Source: Silurus meridionalis (lineage: Eukaryota > Chordata > Actinopteri > Siluriformes > Siluridae). Taken from it: a DNA stretch of 64,000 nt. The position numbers and the translations under genes were made by a program. Under the pieces are notes generated by a model that was not told the origin of the DNA, made no database searches, and saw only the letters and a program-made list of their open reading frames with translations. The stretch lies in assembly GCF_014805685.1 (NCBI RefSeq), contig NC_060899.1:14102954-14166953 (forward strand), written 5' to 3'. Shown one piece after another: positions 35,918-48,824 of the stretch (positions are counted from its first letter, which is position 1; each line of letters starts with the position of its first letter).

Positions 35918-37138
35918 TCAAACTGACATCACTGTTAATTCAATTTCCATCTGTGTAGAGTTTGTAGTAGCTCCCTTTTTAAAAATCTCTCTTGCGGTCT
36001 TACGGAACTTTAGTCCAAATAAACCATAAATCAGTGGATTGAGGCAGCATCTGGTGAGAGCCAGAATATTGCAGATGTTAACGGCATTAAAGTGATATTT
36101 GACAGACATATAAACCACGACCTGAGGATAATTTAAGATGTTCAGAAAATGCATTATGTTATAAGGACCCCAAAAAACAAAGTAGGTAGCTACCAGAGTG
36201 AAGGCGAGTCCAGTAGTTCCGTGTCCCTGATTTGTTGTTGACCTGATAATGTTTTGCAAAATTGTGATGTAGCATAAAGCTATGAACCAAAAGGCGTACA
36301 TATAAATAATAATCTCTTTATATGCAATAGCAAGAAATGCAGCATTACTGCTGTATGTACAGCCTTGTGAGTAAGGATTCGCTTTAGCATGCACTGTGAC
36401 TGGCAATGATGCCAAGATGCTCATCACCCACACACAGATAAAAACCTCTGTAAAACTAGGTTCTTTCTTCCAGCCTGAGAGAGAATGCACAACAACCATA
36501 TAGCGATGAACAGTCATCAACCCCAAGAGCACCACGCTGCTGTAAAATCCAACTGAAAAGAAAAAAAACTTGTAAACTTTGCAAAGTGCATCTCCAAGAT
36601 CCAAATTCCAGATGTAATCACAGACCCAGAACGGCAGTCCAACAGTGAACAGCAGGTCTGACAGAGCCAAGTTGAGTATGAAGATGCTGGTCAGTGATCG
36701 AAGCCTCACATAGAATATGCTGGTCACAATAACAATAAAGTTACCGACAACACTAAGAATTACCACAATGCCGAGGAGGATGGAAACGGCAATGTGGTTT
36801 TTATGCCAATATTCATCTGTAGTCTCCATCAGTGTGCTCTCGTCTAAAAAACAAAGCAAGCATAAGTAAAAAGAATTCATCCTCATGCTGTATGTGTCTT
36901 TATTTTCTTCAACATAATGAAACATTAATATCAATAATATTTATTACTTGACATATTTAGAACAGAATTTTTCCTTTTTTTTACTCTCTATCAAAAATTC
37001 TGCATCATGCCTACCTCTGTATTTATAAAAGGATCTCCTTATAGCAAAGCAATTTTACCAAACGAAATTCGGTGAGTGAGAAGTTTACATTTGGAAAATT
37101 ATATTTAAAAGTAAGAATCCTTACCCATTTTCCTTTTG
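35918..37138 (-). CDS. XCR1-like chemokine receptor 7 (HRY motif, short N-terminus)
   Basis: Exon 1 ATGG 37135-37138, exon 2 35918-36843 (TTAG acceptor); about 309 aa. The N-terminus is only about 18 residues before TM1 (MDESTLMETTDEYWHKNH), some 11 fewer than receptor 6, so chemokine site 1 is much reduced. TM1 is SVVGN, TM2 LNLALSDLLFTVGLPFWVCDY. TM3 begins with an extra Phe (KFFFFSVG). The DRY position is HRYMVVVHS; human XCR1 also has HRY, the clearest family hint in the array. ECL2 Cys (QGCTYS); TM6 FWGPYN; TM7 NPLIYGLFGLKF with helix 8. The C-tail ends after MEIELTVMSV. No N-terminal or ECL3 Cys. Intact frame. Confidence 0.87.
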
Positions 37139-39593
37139 GTTTACTGACTGAATTCAAACGAATCACTCAAAAAATGTGCAGCACTCGCCTTAACCAGCTC
37201 CAGACTTTCTGCTGTGTAAGGTTTTTAAGAGTGAACTTGCGAGTTGGAGCACGGAAGCCCTATCTATTAACATTTCCTGTGAAATCTTCTACGTGTCAGA
37301 AAAGTGCAGTAAGTGTGAACAGAATAAAGTATAAAAAGAAAAAAGGGCTCGTGCAGAACAAATAGAGGAAGAGATATATGACATACAGTGTTTCTGAATG
37401 TGATAAAAACAGCTCTGATCCGTCAATGCCTGGCCTCTAAAGTAGTATCTGACACCAAGACATTAGCAGAAGAGTCTTTTAAATTTTACAGTTTGTGAAG
37501 TTAATCCTTAATGGATTGAATTTTTTTGAACACAAGATGATCTCAATGATTCCTTTTTGTCATCCTTTTTTTTACTTCAAAAATACTACTACATACCAAG
37601 GTGCCTTTGCCCACCACAATGAATAACACTTTTTTGTGCTGTGTAAGGTTTTAAGTTGTAGCCCATCACCCCCACCTTCCACATTTCCTGTAAATGCTTC
37701 TACCTCTCAGTTATATGTCTCTGTAATCAGCAATAACATTAAAACATCTGCCTAATATTGTGTAGGTCCTGTTGTGTGTCATAACAACTCTGACCAGCTG
37801 GAGCCTGGACTCCGACTCCGACTTCAGGTATCTGGCACTATAACATTAGCAGCAGACTTGTTTGTCCATCACGTCTCATGATTTATGGCAAATAATTTTG
37901 TACTTTTACTTAAATTAAAGTTTAAAATGAGCGTTTTTACTTTATCCTGCAGTAATATTTTACCTAGTGTATCTTTACTTTAACTCATGCATGGTTGTGT
38001 ACTTCATCTATCAATGAATATTAAATATATTAAACAGGAACTGTCTTTCTTAAATATGAGTCTCAGAATTAGAGCTAATATCGGAAGTATATCAGATCAC
38101 AAAGCAAAAAAAAAGGAACATCAGTGACATTATCTTTGAGGTAGCTTGTTCTCAGCACAGCAGTGACAATGACATCATAGACTGTAAAATTTATTGCGTA
38201 AAAATCTATCAGGCTTGGCCTTTTTGACATGACTGGTTATAAACCCCCAACCAATGCTCTAGCCATGTTACCATACCACAAACATATCCCCCAGAGACAC
38301 CATACATTTTTAGTTAAATGACCAGCCTTCACTCCCCACATGCATCAATGAGCCTTGGTCGCCCATGACCCTGTTGCCGGTTTTCCACTGTTCCTTCCTT
38401 GGACTACTTTTGATATATACTGATCATTGTTGCAGACCCAGTCGTCTAGACGTCACAATTTGGTCCTTATCAAACTTTCTCAAATTTGTATGATAAATGC
38501 TTGATGTAATCAAACACTATAATAAACTAAATGTAGAAAGATAAGATATGCCTTTATTTGTCCCACAGTGGGGAAAATTTTCTGTTACAGCAGCAAAAAA
38601 AAAAAGAAATGTGCAAATATGTAAAAAAAAAAAAAAAAAAAAAAAAGTAGAAAAATAATACAGAATATACACAACACAATGTATAAATACAAAAGAAGAA
38701 AAAAGAGACCACAAGTAAGTAGTTATAATATCAAACATATTGCACATAGGTAATATTGCACGTTTTTAAACTATTGTTATTGCACGTGCTGCTTTAAAAA
38801 ACGTTATTTTTGTCAATATTGCACAGTTAAACAGTAATAATAGTGTATATTTTGGTGACTGGTTCACTGGGAGCAGCTCTGATGGTCTGATTATATCTGT
38901 AATTCTACAGTTTCCACAATGAGATATGTTCCAGGTAAACAAATAAAGCATGCTATTTTACAAATAATCGATTTCTTTTCTTTTTTAATACTGAATATCA
39001 TGAGACAAATCATGAGACAAATTATACATGAAATAAAAAAAAAAGAAACATTAAACAATTGAACACATCCCTTTAATGCAGGTTAGTTTCAGTCATTTAA
39101 AACGAACACATGAAGTGCAAATATATCATAATAATGCAAAAACAAAGAGAAGTAATCCAAAAAAACACAGATTTTTGATTTTACACAGAACACAGAATTT
39201 TAATTATTCAGACAAAACGCAGGTCACATTCACCAGGGGTTTAACGCCGGAATGTGATGGAAAACTTTGTACGAATTTTGATGTGAGATTTCATAATCAT
39301 CAATGCTTCTAAGTCAAGAGGAATCAAGAAGTTAGGAATGTTGTAAATAAGATCTTATAATTATAATTCTACTTATGATAAGTTGCAGCAAATAATATGC
39401 TTTAAAAGTTGTTTTTTTCCCCTTTGATTTTTGAGAATTTGTGAAAAATACCTGACTGCTCAGATTTTCTTGTTAGGAGTCAAGGTTTCAGAGCTAGAAG
39501 TTACAAGTGGTTGGTTAGAGAAAGTTACAAAAGTTGGTTTAATTAATTATTTAATTTGACATCACTGTCAGAATGAACTTCTTAAATTCCCAT
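37139..39593. other. Inter-receptor spacer, no gene seen
   Basis: Contains the receptor-7 promoter block, family-B and family-C repeat pieces (37420-37870, 38325-38490), a promoter-like relic near 37640-37720 ('tgctgtgtaaggttttaag', 'acatttcctgtaaatgcttc'), an A-rich run (38622-38646), and 3' cassette sequence shared with other receptors (38900-39560). No supported coding frame. Confidence 0.6.
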
Positions 39594-41311
39594 TTATTCA
39601 GAGTTTGCTCGCCTTAGAAAAATGTTTCGTGCAGTCTTACGGAACCTTAGACCAAATAAACCATAAATCAGTGGATTAAGGCAACATCGGGTGAAAGACA
39701 AAACATAGCAGATGTAGATGGCATCATTGAAATATTCGACAGGGATATAAAACCTGACCTGATGATGATTTAAGATGGCCAGAAAATGCAGTATTATATA
39801 AGGAGCCCAAAAAACAAAGTAGGTAGCTACCAAAGTGAAGACAAGTCCAGTAGTTCTGTGTCCCTGGTTTGTTGTTGACTTAAAGATGTTTTGTAGAATC
39901 TTGATGTACAAGACAGCCATGAACAAAAAGGTGCACACAAAAACAGATATCTCTTTATATAGAATAGCAAGAAATGCAGTATTACTGCTGTATATACAGC
40001 CTAAGTTAGAATTTGCTTCAACCTGCACCGCTACTTGCAATGCTGCCAAGATGCTTATTGCCCATGCACAGATAAGAACAACTGTAAAACTACATCCTTT
40101 CATCCAGCCTGAGAGTGGGTGCACCACACAGATGTAGCGCTGAACGCTCATCAACACCAGAAACACCATGTTGCTGTAAAATCCAACTGAGAAGAAAAGA
40201 AACTTGTAAACTTTGCAAAGTGCATCTCCAAGATCCAAATTCCAGAGGTAATCACAGACCCAGAACGGCAGTCCAACAGTGAACAGCAGGTCTGACAGAG
40301 CCAAGTTGAGTATGAAGACGCTTATTAATGATCGAAGCCTCACATAGAATACACTGATCACAACAACCAGAATGTTACCAACAAAACTAAGAAGGACCAC
40401 AATGCCGAGGATGATGCATATTATAATGTGTTTGTTATCCATGAATATTGGTAACTCATAAATGTTGTCCCAATCGTAAGAGTAATTCTGTGAAAACCAA
40501 TAGTCATCTAGTGTAAACTCCACCAGGCTTTCTGAAAAACAAAGCAAGGATTAAAAAAAATACATATTTGCCATCCTGTTTTGTTACTACAATTCAAATT
40601 ACTCTGTCTATATCCTCATATACACTATATTGCCAAAAGTATTGGGTCACCTGACCTTTCCTGCTATATGTGGTTCTTTTCTCAAACTGTTACCAAAAAG
40701 ATGGAGGCACTCAATTCGTGGCCTTTCGTAACACCCTTGTGGCTGAGGAACACAAATATCCTTAAACCCACTCCAAAATCTAGTGGAACATCTTCCCAAA
40801 AAAGTGGAGGGAATTATAGGAGCAAATTGGGACTAAATGTGGAATGTTTAAAAATCACATACCCTGTACCAAACCAGGTGACCCAATACTTTAGGCAATA
40901 TAGTGTATGAATCAATATTCTTGGGCATAATAGTTTAATATTAACATTAAATACTATTCATTACTTTAAATATGTAGAACACAAGAACAATTTATGTATC
41001 TCAACCAAAAGTTCTGTGCCATGCCTACCTCTGTATTTAGAAAACATCTCCTAATAAAATCTCTTTATAGCGAAGCAAATTTACAGCAAAATTGGATTAG
41101 TGTGAAGTGTACAACAGGAAATTGTCATTTTGATTATCAGTGTCACCCTCGTCATGTATGAATGTCAGTAATGTTATTCTGGAATGAGGAAGTGTAGCAG
41201 ATATTATCGCTACTGAATCAGATACAAATAATTACTGGGGTTTGTTAATGATTAGTGTCAAATTCCAGAAAATATATATAATTACATATATAAAAAAAAA
41301 GCCTTACCCAT
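39594..41311 (-). CDS. XCR1-like chemokine receptor 8
   Basis: Exon 1 ATGG 41308-41311 (GTAAG donor), exon 2 39594-40531 (TCAG acceptor); about 313 aa starting MESLVEFTLDDYWF. The N-terminus is long, acidic and Tyr-rich with an NYS sequon (QNYSYDWDNIYE), a good candidate for sulfation and ligand binding. TM1 SFVGN, TM2 LNLALSDLLFTVGLPFWVCDY, TM3 Cys (LCKVYKF), QRYICVVHP in place of DRY, ECL2 Cys (LGCIYS), TM6 FWAPYI, TM7 NPLIYGLFGLRF. No N-terminal or ECL3 Cys. A complete MITE (40621-40907) sits in the intron. Of the array this is among the least altered members. Confidence 0.89.
40621..40907. mobile_element. Complete MITE with terminal inverted repeats
   Basis: Starts 'tacactatattgcc' and ends with the exact inverse 'ggcaatatagtgta'. 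The inverted repeats continue as 'aaaagtattgggtcacctg' against 'caggtgacccaatacttt'. TA flanks both ends. About 287 bp, non-coding; Tc1/mariner-type by target site. In the receptor-8 intron. Confidence 0.9.
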
Positions 41312-41919
41312 TTTCCTATTGGTTTTTCTGACTGAAGTTCAATGAATCCCTCAAGAAATGTGGAGCTTAACAGGGAGTATCTGTAGGACAGTTGTTTCAG
41401 TGTTTCAGTTCCCTCTTTGTTTTGTAATTTTTTATATTATGCTTCATATACTGGATCTGCAGTTTTCCGCCTTAACCAGAAACAGTCTTTTTGCTGTGTA
41501 AGGGTTTAAAGAGAGAATCTGCAACTTGGAATACAGAAGCAAATCATCCCCACATCCTGTGAATGCTTCTGTGTCATAAAAGCCCTACCTCTGTGTTTAT
41601 AAAATGATCTCCTTCTAGCAAAGCAATTTTACCAACAATAGTTGATGCTTGAGAAGTTTACAACAGGAAATAAGATCTCATTTTGATTATCAGTGTCAAG
41701 CTTATCTGTCTCTGTTTACACAAAATAGCAGTACATGAAATGAATGGTTTTGCTGTTTGTATGCAACAAAACATTTTTTAAATGTCAGTAACGTTATGGA
41801 GAAGTGATAGCGGATGTGATCGCTAATGAATCATATACAAAAAATGACTTGATTAATTACTTGTTAATGATCAGTGCTGTCAAAGTTGAGAAATTGTATT
41901 TTAAAGTGAGAATCCTTAC

Positions 41920-41923
41920 CCGT
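41920..41923 (-). other. Orphan receptor first exon, start codon mutated (ACGG)
   Basis: A second copy of the first-exon unit lies upstream of the receptor-8 first exon: the same GTAAG donor context but ACGG in place of ATGG, with the shared upstream block to about 42130 ('ctgtgacctgcagct'-like, 'aacatttcctgtgaaggctt'). No receptor body belongs to it. A relic of a lost or unequally recombined cassette, or an alternative promoter. Confidence 0.65.
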
Positions 41924-42224
41924 TTTCCTTTTGATTTACCGACTGAATTAAAAGTAAATAATATAATTAAAAATACTGTAAAAAATAAAAAATTTTAGGT
42001 TGTGCTTTATATAGTGTTTCTGTTGTGTAAGGTTTTGAACTGTGACCTTGCAGCTTGGAGCACAGAAGCCCATCAGCCCCACATCTTAACATTTCCTGTG
42101 AAGGCTTCTATGTGTCAGAAGAGCACAGTAAGTGTAAACAGAATAAGGTTTAATTAGAAAAAGGGCTCATGCAGAACAAATAGAAAAAGTTTAATGATAT
42201 ACCGTATGAATGTGATAAAACAGC

Positions 42225-42520
42225 TTTGATCCGCAAATGCCTGGACTCTACAGTAGTATCTGACACAGAATCATTAACACATGATCCTCTAAATCTGACA
42301 AGTTGTAAAGTGGGGTCTCTATGGATTGGACTTGTTTGTCCAGCATGTGCCACAGGTACTCAATCTGGAAAAATCTGGAAGCCAATTCAACACCTTGAAC
42401 TTTTTATCATGTCCCTCAAACCATTTCTGGTCAGTTGTTGCAGTGTGGATATGCAAGACACATTATTCTGTGGAAAGAAGTCACTGCCATTAGGGAATAT
42501 CCAACACAGACTCACGGCAT
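42225..42520. mobile_element. Family-B repeat copy
   Basis: Shares 'gacttgtttgtccagcatg', 'tcatgtccctcaaaccat' and 'gtcactgccattagggaata' with the copy at 29930-30470. Decayed. Confidence 0.6.
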
Positions 42521-42523
42521 TTC

Positions 42524-44006
42524 GTGATATAGTCACACACTCATTTATTGATACATTTTCATGGATGAGAGTTTCCAATCTCCATAGCTATAGAGGCAGA
42601 GGATCATGGGTAATGCTGACAGAAATGCCAATGGTAATCTTTTTTCCCCATGTCAGAGAATAAGACTCTGATTTATGGCAAGGGTGAGGGTTAGACTGTA
42701 GTAAATAAACACAGACTTCTTAATTAACCGGTAGAATAAATTTACTTTGTTTTGACTGGAAGGAACCACTGATGATAGTTTACAATAAAGAGTAGCTTCC
42801 CGAATATAAAGCATGGTGCTTAAAGATAAAAAAAAAAGAAAAGAAAAACAAAACAGTACAGCATCTGTGGTATCCAGTGGCAAAAAGAAAACCTTGACAC
42901 CAAAAACACTTTCTAATGAAATAAATTATATAGAAAGTCATCCTCAGTGAGGATGACTAAATAAGAGGGAAATTTAGGTCTACTGTATGAGCACGAATCA
43001 ATAGATTATATTTCATGACTATATCACAAAATGCAGTGAAATTGGGCTGGAATATTGTTTTCCATGAAAACGTTTTCCATTGTTTTTCCATCGTTTTCAA
43101 TGTTTGGTTTTTAAAGGTCACCCTCAACACATTTGGTACATTTATCAGCACTCAATTTGTTGAGCATTTGATTGACAGTGAATCCTGATGCTGTAAGCAA
43201 AACACCTCTCTGTGAAATAACACTACTTGATTTTAATAATGAGACTGTACATTGTTGAACAAACACTTGCACATGATAAGCACTTAATAGTAAAAAGAAA
43301 AAATAATATATCTGCCAATAGAATAAAAAAAATTTGAAACCGGTAAAATAATATTTGTAATTGTAAATTTATAAACAGAAATCTTAGAGAAATCATACTT
43401 ATATATTATGTATAATGTAATATTCCATTCCATGTAATTATTCTTTTATATCACAAATTTAAAGGTAATTTTCACCTTTGTGAAAAAGTTAATACACTTT
43501 GTATGCTTAAATAAAAATAAACTTTTTGTTAAAACTTTGGTACAGATTCCGATACCAGAAAAGAAATAGAAAGAAAACCTTATATGTTATTTGTGTTTTC
43601 CAATAAATTCTCGAGCATGATTTTTAAAATGCTTTGTCGAAATAAAATCTTATAATCAGTGGGGAAATATTTTACGTTTGTGGTCATTTTTTACAAAGAA
43701 TCAGAGCCATAAGAGTAATAATGATTATTGATTATATTTCACATAAAACATACAAAACCATAGATTGGATTTTCCTTTAAAATACACGTCTAGCACATCA
43801 GTGTCCAGATTTGAAAAAACTTCCATGAATAACAGATGTTTGTGAATGTGGTCCCTCATAAATGAAAGAAAAGAAAGAATGTGATTAGGAAATTCCAGAA
43901 ATCAGGAAAAAAAATAGCATTTTGTCTAGAATTTGGAGGTCACTAATAATCATGATTCATATGCAGCGCTGGGACGTAATTATTCAGCTTGAGACAACAT
44001 TCAGAT
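42524..44006. other. Intergenic, no gene seen
   Basis: AT-rich DNA with short unrelated open frames only. No repeat was confidently recognised apart from the adjacent family-B copy. Confidence 0.6.
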
Positions 44007-44996
44007 TTACGCCATCCTGATTTGAGCAGAATTTAAAGTTGCTCGCCTTTGAAAAATCTCTCGCACCGTCAGGCGGAACTTTACACTGAACAAACCATAA
44101 ATCAGTGGATTGAAGCAGCAGTGGCTGAAAGCCAAAAGTTGGCAGATGTAGACGACGTACGGTAAACCGAGTCCTTCACAATATCTGAAAAGAAAGATCT
44201 CATGGTATTCTAAGAGGAACAGAATATTCACTATGCTATAAGGAGCACAACAAATGAAGTAGGTCGCTACCAAAATGAAGGCAAGTCTAGTAGTTGTACG
44301 TCTCTGGTTTGTCGGTGACATTAAGATGGTTTGCAGGATTCTGATGTAGAAAAAAACCATGCCCAAATAGGCACACACAAAGACAATGATCTGTGTTAGC
44401 AACAGATGCAGTAATGCTGCTGTAGCCACAGTAGGAAGCATGGCTATTTACCTCAGAGATGAGGGTGACATGCACTGTAGCTTGCAATGCTGCCAAGGTG
44501 CTCACCAACCAAGCAATGACGAGAACGAGGTTCAAGCACCGGCCTGTCTTCCATCTTTGGCAAGGGTGCACCACGGCTATGTAGCGTTGAACACTTATTA
44601 ACACCAGGAACACTATGCAGCTGTAAAATCCAACAAAGGAAAAAAAGATGGACACCTTACACCCTGCCACTCCAATTGTCCAACTCCAGAAATATATGCA
44701 GAGCCAGAGCAGTAGTCCGATAGTAAGCAGCAGGTCTGACAGAGCCATGTTGAGTATGAAGATGCCGATCACTGATTGGAGCCTCACGCTGAATACGCTG
44801 ATCCCAACCACCAGGACGTTACCAACAAGACTGAGGATGATCACAATGCTGAAGATTATGGGAATTGCAATGTGACTGTATTCAGCCTCTGATCCATGGT
44901 CACATATAAATGCATAATAATCATAATAATCATAATATAAATATGAATTATAACTAGAGTTTAATTCATTTGAAAGCTCTGCCATTGTGCTGTATT
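44007..44996 (-). pseudogene. XCR1-like receptor 9, frameshifted full-length copy
   Basis: Exon 2 (acceptor CCAG, begins 44996) reads EYSTMAELSNELNSSYN, then a Tyr-rich segment (YLYYDYYDYYAFICDHG), TM1 (SLVGN), TM2 (LNMALSDLLLT), TM3 Cys, QRYIAVVHP and TM4-ECL2. At the start of TM5 (about 44396-44401) eight bases present in its neighbours are missing. The rest (IIVFVCAYLGM, CCAPYS, SHCCFNPLIYGLF, tail) continues in another frame from about 44400 to 44007. Both halves are otherwise open. Unlike the rest of the array it has Cys in both the N-terminus (FICDH) and ECL3 (RYCEG), and SHCCFNP in TM7 as in mammalian XCR1. No ATGG first exon was found upstream within 2 kb. Recent pseudogene, null allele or assembly error. 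Confidence 0.8.
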
Positions 44997-45169
44997 CTGG
45001 AAAGCAAAGAACAGAATAGTAAATTAAAATAATTTCAATTTTTAAAAATCTGAAATAAAATCTTGTTTTTGTGAATGCATTTTAAATAGAAATACTGCTT
45101 AAGAAAATATTTTGGGGGTGTTTCCCAGAATCGATCAGATGCTATCACATGTTCTGGAGGTTTGCAAAG

Positions 45170-45270
<101 letters not shown>

Positions 45271-45361
45271 GTCTATCACATTGTATATACTGTAGATATG
45301 ACACTGTACTGTTAATAGCATTTTGCTCTGTTGCTAAGGAGATGTAATAGTATAGAAGTGT

Positions 45362-45490
45362 AGCAGTATCAGAACGTTTAGTAATTAAGATGTTGGACTT
45401 CTGATCAAAAAGCCATCATTTAAAATCCCATCACCACTGAGCTGCCAATGCTGGGCCTTTGAACATGCCCCAGAATTGGCCATGAACAAA
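45362..45490 (+). mobile_element. tRNA-type SINE fragment
   Basis: 'agtaattaagatgttggact', 'tctgatcaaaaagccatcat' and 'ccaccactgagctgccaatg'-like segments match the head and body of a common fish SINE. Decayed, no tail. Confidence 0.55.
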
Positions 45491-45856
45491 GTTTTTCTCT
45501 CATATATTCTCATAGAAAAATGGTTTAATCTGTGTAACAATATATTTTACTTCTGAGACATTCACTGAACAGAAAGGGAAAATATATCCATACATTGTAT
45601 TAATAATGTAACAGAAGTAAATACATCTATTCAAACAGCAAGACATCTCTTGGAGTTATTTGAAAACCAAATGCATGTTCTTAGCGGGAAAATCATTCAA
45701 ATAATTCTTCACTCCTTAAGGAAATTTAAAACATGAAGAACAACATGAGGCAAATTCTCCTTACAGGTGCTTGTCCTTCAAGAAATGTAGACTGCACATG
45801 TATAGTACACCAAGCACAATAAAATACAATAATGTATAGAATTTATATATTTTTCT

Positions 45857-46235
45857 TTCGGCTGCTCCTGTTAGTATTGTTTGTCCCCATATTACTTTGT
45901 CCTTTACATGTGCTTCTTTTAAATCAACTACTTGCATGTCTTCCCTCACCACATCCATTAACCTCCTTCTTGACCAGTGCGTACCTCCACCTCTTCAGAC
46001 TCTTCTCAACCTGCTCCCTACTCTCACAACAAATCCCAATATCATCTGTAAACATCATAGTCCACGGAGACTCCTGTTTGACCTAGTCCGTCAACTTGTC
46101 CATCAACACTGAAAACAGGAAAGGGCTCAAAGCCGATCCTTGATGCAATCCCACCTCCACCTTGAACCAGTCTGTCGTATCCTACTGCACACTTCACTGC
46201 TGTCACACTGTCCTCATACATGTCCTGTAGGTTCA
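45857..46235 (-). mobile_element. Non-LTR retrotransposon RT fragment
   Basis: The minus strand contains ESPWTMMFTDDIGI, i.e. the F/Y-x-DD catalytic box of reverse transcriptase (here FTDD), preceded by a decayed GLHQGSALSPFLF-type segment and followed (lower coordinates) by a shortened MDVVRED segment. Several frameshifts. Same element class as the WFGHV-type 3' ends. Confidence 0.75.
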
Positions 46236-47756
46236 AAGTTAGCTAGCTGAATATGAACCACTACCCGTGGCACACTTTGTTAGTTAGATACCTAGCAAAC
46301 ATTAGAACACTTAAAAGCTTAAATACAAAACGTTTGCCGGATAAATAGTTATGAGTTTTGGTTAATTTGGACAAAATTCGGTTGTACAAGCCAAATAAAA
46401 AGCAACTTGACGATGCAGCTACTTGACAATGACAGAAATATCACCAGCTATAGTCAGTTATATGGAGGAATGTCACAGGAAAATCATATTAAATATATAT
46501 AAAAAGTTATTTTTATTTTATTTCACTATACTATTATTTACTGATATACTATTAGGGGAAAATATACTTTATTTGGTACTCAAATACACTCTATTTGGTA
46601 CTTAAATACACTCTACTCCAGAACATGTAGGTATGGCAATTTATTTCTCTTTGGTGGTAAAGCACTGCTAGTTCACTGATTTGACTAATCTATGCACTAT
46701 AAGAAAAACAGTGAGCCAAGTGAAAATCACTTTACAGAGCACTGTAAAAACAAGATCTATTGCCATCTCAAATGAGAGGTGACTCAAAAATATGGTACAG
46801 ACAGCAATTAATTTAAGATTTGAGATTCTGTAAATTCTGCATGCTATTGTACATTTTACCATAATTTGATTCAGCATTATCCAAGTTCATGTTTCATTCA
46901 GAACAGGATTACGAAGGTGTTGCAGGGTTGAGTTTAGAGGAGAGAGAGTTTGGTAAAACGTCCCTTACATTCCACACTTTTCACACCCCTAAAAGCCCTT
47001 AGCACTTCTCTTACTACTTCATGTTTTCTTCTTTAGGGAACCTCTGGCAAACCACAAATATTCAGGCTAATATTGCAATTGCTGTGGTGCAGTATAAGAC
47101 CTGTAGACATGAAAGTGTACTATGTCTCCACCTCAGGTCAGTAATGATGGAAGACCACCTCAGTGGTCAGTTAATGAAAAAAAATAAGATACAACATTAT
47201 ACCAACACCACTCTTGTGTCTTTCTTTGACGTAATGAACTCACAATCAAAAGAAAAGAGAGATGTGTGATGTGCAGATGTGCTTGAAGCTTCTTTTCCGA
47301 CTCAATTTACATTTTTATCACAATAAGTACTGGAGCACATACAGAAAATTGTGTTGTCATGGAAACCCTGGCCTTTTAGGAAGCATTTGAGGTGCCCATG
47401 GCGATCAAGCCATCCTGTCAGGGGGCTCGGAGAGGAAGAGGATGAGTAGGAAGACAGAGTCATAAATAGAGATAATAGTATAGAAAGAATATAGAAAAAC
47501 ATTTAAAAAAAGGAAGTCAAAAATGTTTTTAAATAGTGAAATCAATGAATGTTTTTCTTTCTTGGGAGTATAATAGAATATTACATTAACCAAATACCAA
47601 AGAGAATTTGAAGGAACAGTAACTAGTTCCTGTGGAATCATGAATGCTGGTGATGCCGGCCATCCTCATTTTCACTTTGCTATAACTCTTAGTAATTTTG
47701 AAAAGATTTTACCTATACATATGGCATCCCACTAACACATCTGGGTTAAATATATG
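46236..47756. other. Intergenic, no gene seen
   Basis: AT-rich, with only short unrelated open frames. Nothing recognised. Confidence 0.55.
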
Positions 47757-48440
47757 CAGTGGTGGACGAAGTACACAAACCATGTACTTGAGTAAAAGTA
47801 GATACACTTGGTAAAATATGACTCCCTTACAAAGTGTCCCTTTAAAGATTCACTTGAGTAAAAGTACAAAATTATTTGCCCTCAAATGTAATTAGGTATC
47901 CAAAATACTATGCTTTATTATGGCTATAATGTTTCTTTTATTATTTTTTTGTCAAAAGACTCTTTACTTTATCAACTCAGTTGATGTGGAAAGACTCTAA
48001 TGTGACTCTCAGCACACTGATCTATTAATAGAATGATATTAATAAGTCAAACACCGATTGATATCTATTAAAATCCTCATAAGCTCAAAACCTTCTTTTC
48101 AACTTGTGGCGAGTTCAAGTCTGGAGTTTCTTCCATTATTTACACCTCCTAAAATGTTCTGCTTGCTGTTGAACTGATGCTGAACTGTATGTTCGTTATA
48201 TGTAAATACCACCAAGCACCAATCAAAACAAGTTCAAAACAGAGCGCCCGCTCGACCCTGATTGGTGACTTGCTGCGTGCTTGACCAGTTTTTATTCACT
48301 GATAAATAAAAGGGAACGACTGATTCCACAAAATATTTTACTTCGAATTGTAGTGAAGTTACAGTAAAAGTTTTCCCAAATTGAAATACCTCAGTAAAGT
48401 ACAGATACATGAAAAAGCTACTTTAAAAAAAACATAGAAG
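47757..48440. mobile_element. hAT-like non-autonomous element, second copy
   Basis: Begins 'cagtggtggacgaagtacac' and carries 'gtacttgagtaaaagtaga' and, near the other end, 'gtaaagtacagatacatg', the pattern of the element at 16171-16640. The right end is not sharply defined. Confidence 0.6.
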
Positions 48441-48824
48441 ATAGACCATATCATTTCATTGGTTTTAACCTTTATTTTCATTAAGTATACTAATAAGCGT
48501 GGCACAAATTTCAATAACAGGCTTTGAAAAAGTTTAATAATCCCTTTATTCTAATATTCTATGAATATAATACACAAAGAAAATGGCTACATATACACAT
48601 TTTAACATTTCTACCATTTTTTTATTCATATCTTACAGCATTAATGACAATCACAGGTTTTTTTCTTAATGATAATTTCAACCGATGAAAACAAATAATA
48701 AAATACAATTTTATGCTTAATTAAAGATTGTTATTGTCATCAGTTCAACTCCAAATTCTAAGTAAAGTTTGACTTATCACTTATTAGGCCTGAAGATTCT
48801 GATGTCCCAGTATATTAGAAATTA

